Assembly: GCF_052857255.1 (NCBI RefSeq)
Contig: NC_135498.1
Span: 88,950,257-89,014,256, forward strand
Direction of reading: 5' to 3'
Length of the DNA stretch: 64,000 bases
Source of the DNA: Amblyomma americanum
Lineage: Eukaryota; Arthropoda; Arachnida; Ixodida; Ixodidae
In this document: in pieces, positions 22,990-35,734 of the stretch
How the letters are laid out: each line of letters begins with the position of its first letter
How positions within the stretch are numbered: position 1 is the stretch's first letter
Notes under the pieces: generated by a model
Told to the model about the DNA's origin: nothing
What the model saw: the letters and a program-made list of their open reading frames with translations, nothing else
The model's database searches: none
Position numbers and translations under genes: made by a program

Positions 22990-24320
22990 GAAATGTTCGT
23001 GACCCTAACTGGTCACTAGGCGCCGTTATCGATCCTCGGTCCATAATTGCCCTCTTGACAGCTGCCAGCGTGGCTCGACTTACGCGAAATCGTTGTGCTA
23101 CCTCGTCCGGGCTGGCCAGCAAGTGCTCCCACTGCGTCACACTCGGATGGTCTATTTTAGGATCTAAGTCTGCATGGGGGCAAGTCCATGTGACATGCTC
23201 GAGTGTAGGTTTTCCCTGGCACCACGGAGATTCGTCTGGTTGTAGTGTAGTGAAAATCTTCCGCCTCCTCTTTGGATAGTTTTTTGTGTGGGGCTGGGTA
23301 GCGTTTCCGCTGACCCCTGTAATGATCGAATATGTCTCAGTACGTGGGGTAACAGGGTCAAAGGTGCCCATGGCGTAAAGTGTTGAGTCTGCTCGGTGGA
23401 CGTACTCTCGAATAACTCGTCTGCTGCCACGTTGCTCCTCATCCCCTCATGTCCCGGAACCCATACTATGTTATGTTTAGCGTTTATGTGTCTTCTCCTC
23501 GTGCGTAGAATATGATTGGCGATGCTGTCTATCCTGCCTCTTGTGTAGTTTCTGCGTGCTTCTTTAGAGCCCGTCACTATAGTGAGGTTCTGTCCTGTTG
23601 CGTTGTCGTGCGATATTGCCCCATAGTAATGGCAGCCTTTCCATCTGCCTCTATGCTTGAGTTGTTTATCGTTGCGCTGGGTATTTCTTTCCCTCCTTAG
23701 TCTGCTACAACAGTGATCGTTTTGCGTTGGTATCGGTACTTTGCTGCGTCCCTGTAGACTACGCAGGGATTGTCGCTGATTTTTCAGGTGAGTGCTCGGA
23801 CTCTGACATGTCGCATTTCGTGGTGTATATTGAGGACCATGCGTCTGGGTATGGGTCTTACCCGGATGTGTTTCTGTCTTCATTATTGATCTTCTGCTTG
23901 CCTTTTTGGGTGCCCAGGGGTAGCCCAAATTTCTCTATTAGGTGTCTTCCTGTTCTCGTTTGAGTGAGTCTGTCTGGTTGCGCACTACGTCACTTCTCGT
24001 AGTTGGTCGAAGGTGTTCGATACTCCCAGTCCCATTAGGTTTTGGGTTGGTGTTGACATTATAAGTTTGAGCACCGTTTTGTATGCTTTGCGTAGTATGG
24101 TGTCAATTTGTAGTCTCTTCTGTGTTTATTTCGTGGTAGGGGAGACTCTGTGTTACCCTGCTCGCGACGAGACTGTTTATGAGTCTTAGGGTATCCTGTT
24201 TTCTCATCCCCTTCTTTTTACTGCTGACTCTTCGCATGATTCTGGCGACTTGCTCTGTTGTACTCTTAAGAGAGGCGATGGTTTTGCTTCTTCGTCCTGT
24301 GTTTTACAGCCACATTCCAA
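22990..24320 (-). pseudogene. LINE fragment (RT thumb, RNase H, C-terminal tail), copy B
   Basis: Twin of 2250-3980 without the SINE, and better preserved. RNase H end (IVWVPGHEGMRSNVAADEL, with the catalytic-region His intact, unlike copy A) continues to PTLEHVTWTCPHADLDP and a C-terminus with QWEHLLASPDEVAQRF. The RT thumb lies near 24000-24300. Stops and frameshifts persist. 5' truncated: no endonuclease or catalytic RT. Confidence 0.82.
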
Positions 24321-24477
24321 GCACTTCGACTTCCGTTTGATAATAATGGTAACTGGGATGACGTCATTCGTTTTTCCAAGCACATAGGGGAACCCTTCTC
24401 CATGACTCGTTCAGTTGCGCTTTTTGTGCCCATAATCGTGACGCGAAAACGCTAGCCAATCTTTCCGCTTCGGTAAT

Positions 24478-25326
24478 GAAAATACTATTGGTTATTTTGG
24501 AAAGGAAATGGCGCGGTATCTGTCTCGCATCTCGGCGGACACCTGAACCGCGCCGTAAGGGAAGGGATATGGGAGGGAGTGAAAGAAGAAAGGAAGAAAG
24601 AGGTGCCGTAGTGCCTCGAGATCTCCGGAATAATTTCGACCACCTGGGGATCTTTAACGTGCACTGACATCGCACAGCACACTGGCGCCGTAGCGTTTCG
24701 CCTCCATCGAAACACAGCCGCCGTGGTCGGGCTCGAACCCGGAAACTGAAAGTTGGTTTTTTGAGGGAAGGAAATGGCACAGTAATAGTCTCGCATATCT
24801 CGGTGGACACCCGAAACGAGCCGCAAGAGAAGGGAGGAAGGTGATAGTGAAAGAAGAAAGGAAGAAAGGGTACCGCAGTTGACGGCTAATAATAATAATT
24901 GGTTTTTGGGGAAAGGAAATGGCGCAGTATGTGTCTCATATATCGTTGGACACCTGAACCGCGCCGTAAAGGAAGGGATAAAAGAGGGAGTGAAAGAAGA
25001 AAGGAGGTGTCGTTGTTTATGGGTTCCGGAATAATTTCGACCACCTGGAGATCTTCAACGTGCACTGACATCGCACAGCGCGCAGGCGGCTTAGCGTTTT
25101 TTCTCCATAAAAACACAGGAGCCATAAAAACGCAGCACTCCGGTAGTGGATGGTTCCGGAATATTTTTGACCACGTGGGAATCTTCAACGTCAATTGACA
25201 TCGCACAGTACTGGGCGCCTTTGCGTTTCGCCTCCATCGAAACGCTGCCGCCGCGGTCGAGATCGAACTCGGGTACTCCGGCTCAATAGCTGAGCGTCAT
25301 AAGCACTGAGCCACCGCACGGTTGAT
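24478..25326 (-). mobile_element. Antisense SINE cluster, copy B
   Basis: Twin of 4118-4950 with the same order of three 3' ends and two head regions. No extra insertion. Confidence 0.8.
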
Positions 25327-25426
25327 GGCAGGGTGGGTGCGCTCCCTATCCAGTGTGCGGAACGCACTCAACGTTGCAGACGTCAAAGCACGTCTGCTTG
25401 CCCCATACAGTGCCGCTTTCGCCCTC

Positions 25427-26060
25427 TAACCAGGTTCAGCAGTAGTTAAACCACAGCTAATATTTTTAGTGCATCTGGTAGTCTCTAATGTCTATTTTGA
25501 GAAACAATGCGGTGCAGTGGCTTAAGTGCAGCTTCTTGGTGGTTGCGCAAGAGACATCCTTTTAAATTTTATGAGTACAGTGGCTGGATATTGCTGCTGG
25601 TTTCTCACAATCTGTGCGCTCAATAACACACCATGCGGTTGGAAAAAGTATCCACTGGACTTGACTGAGCACCCTTTCAGATCATTCTCACTAAACCGTA
25701 TTTTATGTTCACAAGCTGATCAACTACTTAGGATTCATTAATATAAGGTGACATGCTAGCAGAAGGACGTGTTTCCCTCTCGTCCTCATCGAAATGCAGC
25801 TGTATCCAGAGGGATTCGCTCAAGCGATCTTGGATTCACTAGGCGGATGACATGTATGGCGCTTAGTTCGGCCAAAGAGTAGCTGCTCAGCCACCGGGGC
25901 AGGTGCTTATTATTACGGGGTTAGTTCAGCGCCAGGAATGATAGGCGGTACACTCAAGAAACAGCAGAAAGCAGAGTCACTCAAGAACTAGCTGCAGCTT
26001 CAGAGTAACCTCCTCTCCGCTTCGAGACTGTGTACCGTAACACTACCGCCCCGCCCCCCC
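25427..26060 (-). repeat. Possible gypsy 3' LTR region, copy B
   Basis: Twin of 5096-5690. The putative polypurine tract region near 26045-26070 has a different number of G/C bases. No gene. Confidence 0.3.
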
Positions 26061-26061
26061 G

Positions 26062-26695
26062 CCCCGCGGGAGAAGGCAAACATCCGGGGCGGCCTAGGGG
26101 GTTGCGTCCGAGTGATAGGGCTTAAGACGGGCGACGTGCACAAGCTGTGTGGAGGGCGCCACAGAAGGAGAGTGGGGGTGCAGCGATGTGAGTTCGTAGG
26201 TCACATCGCTTAGTTGCCTCAAGACGCGGTAAGGACTGGCGCAACGAGGCAAGAGCTTCTCACACAGTCTCACACGGCGTGCTGGGAGCCAGAGGAGTAC
26301 CAGGGAGCCGGGAGGGTAGTGGGCCTCACGATGATGAAGGTCGTAACTACGTTTTCGAGCCGTCTGAGGAGCGTGGAGACCATCCCTAGCGATTTGGCGG
26401 GCGGCGTAAGCACGGGCAATGGCGTCACAAGCATGACTACTAGTGCAAGGGTCAAAAGGCAGTAAGCTCTCAAAGGGTAGCAACGGGTAGCGGCCGAAGA
26501 GCAGGTAGAAGGGGGAATACCCGGTGGTATCATGGCGTGAGGAATTGTAGGCGAACGTCACGAAGGGTGAACTGACATCTTAATTATGATGGTGGTCGGA
26601 GACATACATGGACAGCATGTCCGTCAGGGTGCGGTTAAGGCGCTCAGTAAAGCCGTTTGGGGATGGTAAGTTGTGAATTTGTGACGGGTAGCGCA
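26062..26695 (-). pseudogene. Ty3/gypsy integrase C-terminal fragment, copy B
   Basis: Twin of 5690-6320. TFAYNSSRHDTTGYSPFYL leads into LLFGRYPLLP (Asp changed to Tyr relative to copy A) and the same C-terminal domain (PPGSLVLLWLPARRVRL). Nonfunctional fragment, cut by the LINE at 26725. Confidence 0.85.
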
Positions 26696-26724
26696 GGAAC
26701 GGAGAAGGTTAAACCATACGATCA

Positions 26725-29700
26725 CTTGCCTTCTGCTCCAGCCCCGAAACCCATCTTAGCTTCAACCACACTTCACCATGGCGCCCCGCCACCTACTTAA
26801 CCTGTGGCAATGAAACTGCAGGGGGTTTCGTCCCACTGATACCATCGCCCTCCAGGAAACTTATTGCACTGTGAAACTACATGGCTATAAACCATACTAC
26901 CTTCTAGATGTCACCGCTCCCGACACCGCTATTTTGATTCAACGCAACCTGCCGGCCGTCCAACACTCCTTAGACGACGTTGGCGTAGACAGCGTCTTGC
27001 TCGAACATCTGCGACGTAAAAGGGGCGACCAAACTTCTTCATTCTTAACCTCTATAGCTCCCCAAAAGACAGAAGACGCGACTTCACCCCCTCTTCTTTC
27101 CCATGTCAACAAGCTCGCGCACCATTGAGGTCTCATTGTAGATTTCAAATGCCCATCACCCCGCTTGGGGTTACCGTGCCGCCAACCGAAAGGGTAACAA
27201 TCTGCGGTTACGGGCAAAGGAACTAGGCTTCACCCTTGTTACTTATCCTGACACTCACACCTGCGCAGGAAACAATGCGTCTGTTGACACTTCACCTGAT
27301 CTAACATTCTGCAAAAACGTGCAGATCGACTAGAGGCTCAGCACTGGAAATACCCTTGGCAGTGACCACTATATCCTTGCGACCACCCTCAGCACGTCCT
27401 CGTACCGTAGGAAAGGTCGCCCGAGCCTAATCACAGATTGGGACAAGTTTCGTTCCCTACGTGCTCTGAACGCCCCTACCCGGATTACTAACCTAGACGA
27501 GTGGATCTCCAATCTCCAGGAAGATGGCTCTGCTACTACTCAGTAATCACCTGAAATGGCTGATCAATCTAGTACAGACAGCCGTCTCCTCCACGTATGG
27601 CAGGCCCGCGAAAGCCTGCAAAACCGCTGGAAAAGACAATGCCACAATAGAACATTTCTGCATCGAATAGCTGAGATAGACAAACAGATTGAGGGGCACA
27701 CTCTCTCATTGGCTACCCAGCTATGGGGTGAAGTTTGTGACAACAGGCGAGGTCAGCTCGGGCTAAGCCGCACCTGGCACCTTCTCCGATACCTTTTAGA
27801 CCCGGACGGTTGCAAAACATCCCAACGAGACAGCATTTCCCGAATAATCCATTAACACCCCGGCTCAGACCAGGATCTTCTCGATGAACTTCGTGTCCAG
27901 TACCTCAATACTACTTCCCCGGATCCCCTTCCTCCGTACATGGGTGGTGCCAACCCTGCCCTCGGTGCGGAGATTTCGGAGGCTGTGGTAACATTCGCTG
28001 TCACTGCGCCCTCTAACTCTGGCCCGGGACCGGAGGGCATTTTCAACAAAACTCTCCGTAATTTAGATGACCCGTTCATTGAGGCTCTTACTGCCTGCAT
28101 GAATGATTGCTGGAGAGAGGGTGAAGTCCGAGCAGCATAGAAACATGCATGCGTGACTTTCATACCGAAGCCAGGCAACGACTAGCTCTCGAACACCTTC
28201 GCCCCATCTCCCTCACTTCCTGTGCTGGAAAACTGATGGAGCACGTAATTCTCAACCCTCTTAATCAATGTGTTAAAGATAATGATCTCCTACCTCGTAC
28301 CATGATCGGCTTGTGCTCAAATCTCTCTACGCAAGACATTATGCTCCAGCTCTCACTCGAGAGAGATACTGTGCCCCTCTACCAGAGCGGCGCAAAGGCT
28401 ATTCTAGGGCTTGATTTAACTAAAGCATTTGACAATGTCTCGCACGGGGTTATTCTCGCTAACCTCTACCTACTAAATCCTGGTCACCGTACCTACGAGT
28501 ATATACGCACCTTCCTCTCTGGTCGTACAGCTGAAATTAACTGTGGCTCTCTCCTCTCTGACCCGATAACATTCGGTAGCAATGGCACCCCCAAGGTCAC
28601 TTCTGTCCCTTTTTCTTTTCAATGTCGCCTTGCTCAAGCTACCTTCAAACCTAGACGCTATCGCCCGGCTATTCCATACTTTACACGCAGAGGACATCAC
28701 CCTCTGGGTTTTAACAGGCAACCATGCTGTGGTTGAATCCGCACTTCAGCAAGCGGTCGATGTCATTGGGCGCCACGTAGCCGGAGCCGACCTCTCGTGC
28801 TCACCTCAGAAGTCCGAGCTGCTGCTCTTTCGAGGTCAACCCGGCCACCACTGCCATCCTCTCATCTGCATTACTGCTATTGGCAACCCATACGCGAAGT
28901 GTCCGCATTAGGGTATAGGGGCTTCTCATCTAGCGCAATCGGAGAAACACCGACACTGGCTAAACTCAGTCTGTCTCGCAGACCATTCGTCTAATTCGTC
29001 GCTTTGCTAATAAACACAAAGGCATGCGAGAGGCTGACCTCTGACGTCTTGTTCAGGCGTTTGTTATCAGTCGCCTCACATACACCTTCCCCTACCTCTA
29101 CCTTAGCTGCCAGGAACAGGACCGCGTTGACTGCCTTATTAGACAGGCATACAAGGCGGCTCTCCATCTCCCCCACCAGACCCCCACGTATAAACTACTG
29201 ACATTAGGTGTCTACAACACTGTGGTGGAGCTCTGGGAACCTCATCTCACCGCTCAGTACTACCGTGTCACCCACGCCTCTACGGGATGTCACATACTCG
29301 ACAAGCTTGGAATAAGCTTCGAAACGGCCGTCGCCGACAAGGCCCAGCTTCCGTCCCATATCCACAGCAACCTTATCGTTACCTCTCTCCCGAAAAACAT
29401 GCACCCAGATTATCATGTCGCTCGCCGCAAGTACAGGGCAGTCTCCGCATAAAAAGCACTTAGCAGATCAGACAGCGGTCTACGTTGACACCGCCAAATA
29501 GTATAATCGCGATGCTTTTTCGCTCGCGGTTGTAAACTACTCTGGACGGCTGTTGGTTGCTTGCTTCATTCCCGCCAGATCGTCTGAAGAGGACGAGGAG
29601 GCGGCCATAGCCTTGGCGATGGTCTCCACCTCTGCAGAAACGAATTTCAGCGACTATAAATCTGCGATTCGCAATTTCGCCAAACGCCGGGTCTCCCCCG

Positions 29701-30290
29701 TCACCCTATCTCTCCTCCGCTCTACCAAATACCGACTCCGCCCGATTCAATTGATCTGGCTCCCTGCGCACTATCCCATCCAGGGAACGAGGCATCCCAC
29801 AATCATGCCCGAGGATTCGTCGACCGGCATGTGTTGTCGCCCGTACTGAGGACGGCGAGAGATCGTATGGTTACATTTCAGAGATATAACTATGAACTAC
29901 CGCTTAGGTAGACTTCTATTTCTCCCAGCACATATTTCTCCAACAAAAACACAAGAGGTTGCGTGGAGGCAATTCCAAACGAACGCATTCCACAACCAAG
30001 CGATATATGCCCGCATATACCCTGAGGTCGACTCTCCCTTCTGTCAATTATGTGGCCAGCATGCCGCTCTATCCCACATATTCTGGGCTTGCCCTCAGGA
30101 CTCCCCTCCGTGAGGTTTTCAGCTCTCGAATCCAGACCAGTGGGCGGCCGCATTGCTCAGTTCCGACTCGGGCATACAGATCCGGGTAGAAGTCGCCGAA
30201 CGCAATGGGCTCATGGCCACATGATGGGGCTATAACCCCACACCAACTGCTACCTTGGTCGACGAAAATAAAATTTATCCTCCTCCTCCT
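26725..30290 (+). pseudogene. RNase H-bearing LINE ORF2, copy B
   Basis: Twin of 6345-9925. Domain order is the same: endonuclease start, linker (27556-27855), RT (the LTKAFDNVSHGVIL block is in one frame at 28149-28736), the degenerate HAEDITLW catalytic box near 28690, RNase H near 29470-29800, knuckle CQLCGQHAALSHIFWACP near 30040-30100 and a (CCT)n tail. Some frameshifts differ from copy A (for example near 28170 and 28600), showing continued decay after duplication. Confidence 0.87.
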
Positions 30291-30291
30291 C

Positions 30292-30440
30292 CTTAACGTG
30301 CACTGGCATGGCACAGCACAGGGCCGCCTTAGCGTTTCGCTTCCATCGAAACGCGGCCGCCGCGGTCGGGTTCGAAACCGGGAGCTCCGGATCAGTAGCC
30401 GCTCGAGCGGCCCAACCATTGAACCACCGCGGCGGGTGCC
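30292..30440 (-). mobile_element. SINE head fragment, copy B
   Basis: Twin of 9928-10075, with the same gccgctcgagcggc palindrome in the head and the same truncation against the LINE tail. Confidence 0.72.
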
Positions 30441-30589
30441 GCTGCGGCGCAAAAGTGGGGCAGTAGAAGTAGTGGTTTATTAAAATATTAATCAAAAAGG
30501 AAGGAAAAGTCTTTAAGGCCCCAGCGTTAACGAACTCGTGTCGCGAAAAAGCCGGTGTCGTCGGTGTCTTTGGCCGTGAGCGAAAAAGG

Positions 30590-30945
30590 CGCATCTCGGT
30601 GGACACCTGAACCACGCCGCAAGGGAAGAGATTTTTCCTTCCCTTACGGGGCAAGCAAAAATCTTTTCCTTCCTTTTTACTATTATTTTAATAAAACCAC
30701 TACCACCACCACCTTCCCTTACGGCGCGGGTACAAGTGTCCAGCGAGGGTTGTGAAACAGGCATCATTTCCTTTCCTTAAAACCAATTTTCATTACAATT
30801 TCCTTCTATTACGGCCCGGTTCGGGTGTCCACTGAGATACGTGAAACAGGCGTCCTTTCCTTTCCTTAAAAAAGTTTATGTTCATTTTCCTTGTCTTACG
30901 GCGCGGTTCGGGTGTCCAAAAAGATATATTTCCTTTCCTTAAGTT
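30590..30945. repeat. SINE 3'-end fragments, copy B
   Basis: Twin of 10225-10371 plus 10640-10780, here uninterrupted by the second-family SINE, and with an extra 85-base stretch at about 30650-30725. Confidence 0.55.
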
Positions 30946-31178
30946 GTCGGGTAAGTGGTCGCACCAAGGACGATGGCGTTCCGTGGATTCCTTGGCAACG
31001 CTGCAGCAAGCTGTGGCGTCCTGCTCTTAAAGGCGAAGCTTAAGCGGCCTCCAAATTTTTTGCTAGCCCCGCCCTCTGCCATCGATTCTAAAGCACCTGA
31101 GCTGGCGCAGCGGAAATAAAGGATAGCAGGAAGATAGTTCAATAAATGCCGAATTTGGGTGAGTTGGTTTTTCATTCT

Positions 31179-32857
31179 GTACGTAAAAGCGCAAGAAGCA
31201 AGGACACAGGAGGAGGAGGAGGAGGATGAAAAACATTTATTCAGAGCACAAAAACTGCGTCGGTTCTGTACGAGAATGCATTGGTCGTCATCATAATCCG
31301 GCCCCTCTCAACCATCTTTTTTCTGGTCGAGTGGGTTCTGGCTATGAAGGGTTGCCTCCCAGCGCTCTTGAGTCGTATCGGGATTGCTGTCCAAGTCTGG
31401 GTTTTCTTGACATTCCCAAACCGCGTGAAAGAGTGTGCCAACTGCTCCACAGAAGGGGCAGGACGAATGGTAGGTTTCTGGGTACCATTTACTCATTAGG
31501 TAAGGATTGGGCAGAGTAATATATTAGTTTGTAGTCGCCTGATTATGTGCTCTTCATATTTAGTTAGGGTTTTGTGAGGAAGAGGATATTTCCTTGTTAT
31601 CTCATAGTACTCCGTAATTTTGCGTAGCTTAGTAAGGGTGAGGGGTTGTCAACTATATCAGAGAGAGGCTGCGTGCCAAATGCTCGGAGGAAGAGAGCTC
31701 GAGCAGCTGTGTTGGCCGCCTCATTGCCCGTCTTTGAGAGGTGCCCTGGCGTCCAGAAGATCTGGATGTTGGAAGGATTAGACCTTTCCAAAATTTCCCA
31801 ACACGGAGCGCCAACGCGGCCTCTGAGGTAATTGCGTACCGCTGCTTGTGAGTCGGACATAACCGTTGCCTCGCGGTTCTTTGATATCGCTAGTGCGATA
31901 GCTGCTTCTTCAGCCGATGTGGTATCCACCGCTTGGATAAGGCTGCTTGCAATGATATCCCCCCGGGGTGAAACTGCTGCAATTGCCGCGACTCCGTTAA
32001 CGGGTCCAGCCGCATCGACGTAGATCGTGTCCTTGTTTCCATCCCAGCGCTTAGAGAGGTGTCTAGCTCTGGCTAGTCTCCGTCCTCTGTTGTATTCCTC
32101 ATCCATGCGTTTTGGTATGGGGTGAGTCGTAATGTGTGATCTCATCTGCATGGGCATGTCGATCTTGTCAGTAACTTCCCGGGGTGGTCTGATTCGCAGC
32201 TTCTGTAATATTTTCCTGCCGGGCTTAGATGTTGAGAGCCTGACAATTTGATTTACACGGTGGGCCTCTATTAGTTCGTCGATGGTGTTATGGATCCCCA
32301 GCTGTAGTAAGCGCTTAGTGGATGTGCATAAAGGGAGTCCCAGCGCCGTCTTAACTGCCTTTCGAATAATAACACCTAGTTGGTCTTTCTCCTGTTTGCT
32401 AAGCCGTAAGGACACAGAATAAGACCGACAACGCGAGCGCTCACTTCCAACTGATTTTATTACATGCACGCAACAGAATTTTATACTATATAATGCCATC
32501 AAGGCATTACCACAGAGTGGTGAAAGATAGATAGCAGTCATCGAGAGTCACACTTGAACGATAAAAGAGAGGACATCTTTTTTTGTGACAGCAGAATTGA
32601 TAGAGCACTTACGCAGAATGTCGATGACTGCGCAAGGGCTCCGTCAATTCTGCTCTAACAAAAAGAGATGTCCTATCTTTTATCGTTCAAGTGTGACGCT
32701 CGATGACTGTAATCTATCTTTCACCACTCTGTGGTAATGCCTTGATGGCATTAGCAAGAGTATAAAATTCGGTTTCGTGTATGTCATAAAATCAGTTGGA
32801 AGTGAGCGCTCGCGTTGTCTTATTCTGCGTCCTTGTTTCTTGCGCTTTTACGTTCAG
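31179..32857. mobile_element. Foldback element hosting a LINE, copy B
   Basis: Twin of 11008-13015. Arms about 200 bp with tip acgtaaaagcgcaagaa; core 32408-32834 folds on itself. No coding capacity of its own. Confidence 0.8.
31210..32407 (-). pseudogene. 5'-truncated LINE in foldback element, copy B
   Basis: Twin of 11041-12563 without the SINE. From the right: RT thumb-like region, RNase H complete in one frame (TIYVDAAGPVNG, EEAAIALAISKN, SDSQAAVRNYL, IQIFWTPGHLSKTGNEAAN), then, after frame breaks, the knuckle CPFCGAVGTLFHAVWECQ near 31420-31470 and a (CCT)n tail. Target-site duplication aaggacacag at 31200-31209 and 32408-32417. Lacks the endonuclease and the RT core, so inactive. Confidence 0.87.
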
Positions 32858-33401
32858 CAGGAAGAATGGAGAAATGAAATGGAAAAGGTGAGGGGGACTC
32901 GAGGAGAGGATAGGGGGAGAGGTAATATACACAAACTATTTAAACAATAAGAAACGTGTAGATGTTGCGCGCGTGATTAGTTCATGATGAAGCAAAAAAT
33001 TAATCTTGAATTGATCAGCTAATCCAGGATATACAAAGCGAGAGATGTCGGCGTTCACTCTGTTTATGGGCGCTGGCGTTGACAATTGTCTAGACGGCGA
33101 TGGCCTTGAGGAAAGGAAGGGCGCATAACAGGCTTCCTGGATATGCGGACGCCTCATATCCAGGGGTATGAGGCGTTCTTGTGCTTTGATACATGTGGCG
33201 CTGGTGAAAGAGAGATGTGGCCTGAATGTATTAGCGCTGACAGCGTTGTGGCTGACATGCGGCACAGCAGCGTTCATTCGGTCATCAATCTCTCGCGATC
33301 AGCCATTAACTGCATGCCACCTCCCAGGCTGGCAGGGAGGGCGCGCTGCCGCCTATCCAGTGTGCAGAACACAATCAAAGCACGCTTTTGCAGTTGGATA
33401 C
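32858..33401. other. Unassigned DNA, copy B
   Basis: Twin of 13016-13560, with the same dispersed repeat near 33297-33380 and an imperfect version of the copy A hairpin. It ends at the breakpoint of the copy B deletion. No gene seen. Confidence 0.4.
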
Positions 33402-35334
33402 CAGAGAACAATACAAAACCTGTCACCGGTCGCAGCGACATTGTAAACAACATCTTCGTAACTTGGAGAATAACCTAGTCAGTGAGATTTGTAAAACAAA
33501 ATAATAAAATTTTGTCAGTGGGAACAAACCGACAGATATTCTAATGAGCGCTTCCACAATTACACTCGACCCGTTCAGGCAAGGTAAGATAACAATTCGG
33601 CAAGTGAATGCAAGCAAGGGGACTGTGCCTCAAAGGCTGAGAAGTGGAATATCATCTAGTAATACAAAACAGAGGAAAACCGTGAGTTCTACCGAAAGGG
33701 ACACACACTGGTTAGGCTTCCCGTCCATTCGCCTGTCGGATGACAAAATGGCGTATCTGTTTCGCTGTAGTCGCTGCTTCGTTATTAAAGTAATTTGCTC
33801 AGTGGGTTTTAAGAATTTTTTCGACATCATGTGGCGCATGTATACCAGCTTGATTTGTCGTTTTTCTGACACATGCAGTTTTTTTATGACATTTAGCGGA
33901 CATGCACTTGAGTCTGGGTGCTTCAGTCTTTATGTTCCTCGTTTGATATGCTTCTCAATATCCCGTAGAAAACGCTTTGGTAACTCCCCCAGACGTGAAA
34001 AAAAGTTTTTTTTTCCAGCGTTTGTGGTAATGGATACAAATTCTTTAAGTCGGGTGGCCCACGTCAAAGTCCGCAGACATATTTTGCAGCTGAAGTCCAG
34101 CAGTTCTTTCTTCTGTGACCATTCTCTATGCTACGGATGTGTTCGCTCTCTGAAACATTTACTACCCTCCTATGCGCCTGAGACAGTGCTGCACGTTTGT
34201 GGCAGAACAACAAATTGAATACAAACAAAAATTTAGCTTAGGGAGGCGCGAGAAAAAACTTTAAATATTTCGCCGCTGCAATAAAGAAGTTAACTACATA
34301 GAGCAGCCAAGTGAAAGTCTACTCGCAGTGCCCTATTGATATATACTTCTGAAAACAAACTTTCCCTACGTTGTAGGACCATTGTGGCCCTTGGGTTGCA
34401 CAGAAAATCTATTTTTTAAAAATGTCGTAAGAGGCGCGCGCGCGTGATATTGTATGCGGGGCCTAACGAAGGTCTACTAGCATTTCACCTGCATTTTGTT
34501 TTTGTAAAGCAGGCTCTGCTTGCATAAGACTGATGTCTCTTAGTACCATAGTTTAGGGAGGGCAAGAAACCTTCATCCTTAATTTTTTTGAATGCCAAAA
34601 AATGTTTTGTTATATTTAATGGATAAAGGTAAAGAAAGACCGAAGGGTTCATTGTAGTGACCGTTGTCGCTGCTGAGCCAGTACCGCGTCTTAACCTGTT
34701 TCAAGTGGATTTAAGAAGTTTTTTCGGAGAAAACAGAATGTTGGAGATATAGAAGTCTGCAGGAGTGAGCAAAAAACCAACTGTTGCTTTGATTTTGCAG
34801 TTTCGGTTTGCGAAAATAGTGCCATTGACCTGGTTATCCAGTGGTTATGATCGATCTTTCGTGCATGCTGCTCTACGAAGCCGGCAGAATTTTACGTGGA
34901 ATTGTTTGAAACCCGCCTCTTTTCTAATGTTCGGTTTCTTTCCACAATATTTATCTGCGCAAAAGGTTTTCCACGCTTTTTGTTCTGCCCAATTCGTAAC
35001 GGTCCCCAAGCAGTACCGGTATTGTGGGTTTCCTATGCTCACACTTTTTTGAAGCTTGGAAAAAATCCCCCTTTTCGCAAATAAATTCACACAGACAAAA
35101 AGCGAATTGATTTGCGCCAAGGTGGATTTCTTGCAAGCTTCAAAAATGCTAAACCAACTAGCCCAGCAACAAGCCTTACTGAGCTATGCTGACACGTCAC
35201 TTTAACGGGATGCGCTCACTCGCGTTTCACCTGCGCTCTCTCGCACTCGAGTTTCCGGAGTTGAATGTCGTGCATAGATTGATGACAATGCTAGCAATGC
35301 TGAGATACGTTATTTTTACATCACAGCTAGTATC

Positions 35335-35421
<87 letters not shown>

Positions 35422-35478
35422 CAAAGGAGCACGCTTTCCGACGAGCATAGTGGGAGCATACAAATACTATAGGCGAGC
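33402..35478 (+). other. Upstream region of dead evasin-like exon 1, copy B
   Basis: Twin of 14371-16454. The first 0.5 kb of the shared region is missing because of a deletion at about 33402. A 224-codon open frame at 33544-34218 is interrupted in copy A and in copy C, so I do not call it a gene. Confidence 0.55.
35336..35417. repeat. (TA)n tract at the TATA position, copy B
   Basis: Uninterrupted TA dinucleotides, 82 bp, against 98 bp in copy A. Same flanks. Confidence 0.95.
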
Positions 35479-35527
35479 ATGGATACAAGAGGCCTTCGCT
35501 CTATTTCATCCTGATTGGTTCTGTGCG
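35479..35527 (+). pseudogene. Evasin-like exon 1 pseudo-copy, copy B
   Basis: Identical in structure to 16455-16503: 49 nt, in-frame TGA at 35512-35514, donor gtgaat. Exons 2-5 are absent; about 200 bp downstream the sequence changes to a gypsy fragment. Confidence 0.75.
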
Positions 35528-35734
35528 GTGAATTCCAACATTTGTTAATCTGTTTTCGTTATATTAAAACAGTAGGATGGCGCCGGTGCTCACATTCAGC
35601 GTGTCACGCGACCGGCTATACAACACACAATTTCGTTAACTGGAACGCAGTTTGCAGTGCACGCAGCGCCACTCAGACACTCCGATCACAGGCATTGACA
35701 CCTCGGTGCAACCACTCAAGCATGACGTTCACCA

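Larger units (their letters stand above)
18257..35733. repeat. Segmental duplication, copy B
   Basis: Direct repeat of 1-16710. Copy-specific events: a 2.5 kb insertion (19306-21483) and a SINE (21508-21828) both splitting an older SINE, an 0.8 kb deletion at about 33402, and about 85 extra bases near 30650. It lacks the three SINE insertions of copy A. Its right edge near 35733 abuts a gypsy pol fragment. Confidence 0.9.

Noticed and set aside
33544..34218. 224-codon open frame in copy B, the longest in the unique-looking upstream region
   Set aside because: The same region is interrupted by stops and indels in copies A (14507-15184) and C (48532-49200), it has no recognisable domain, and it lies in the 5' flank of the evasin-like exon.
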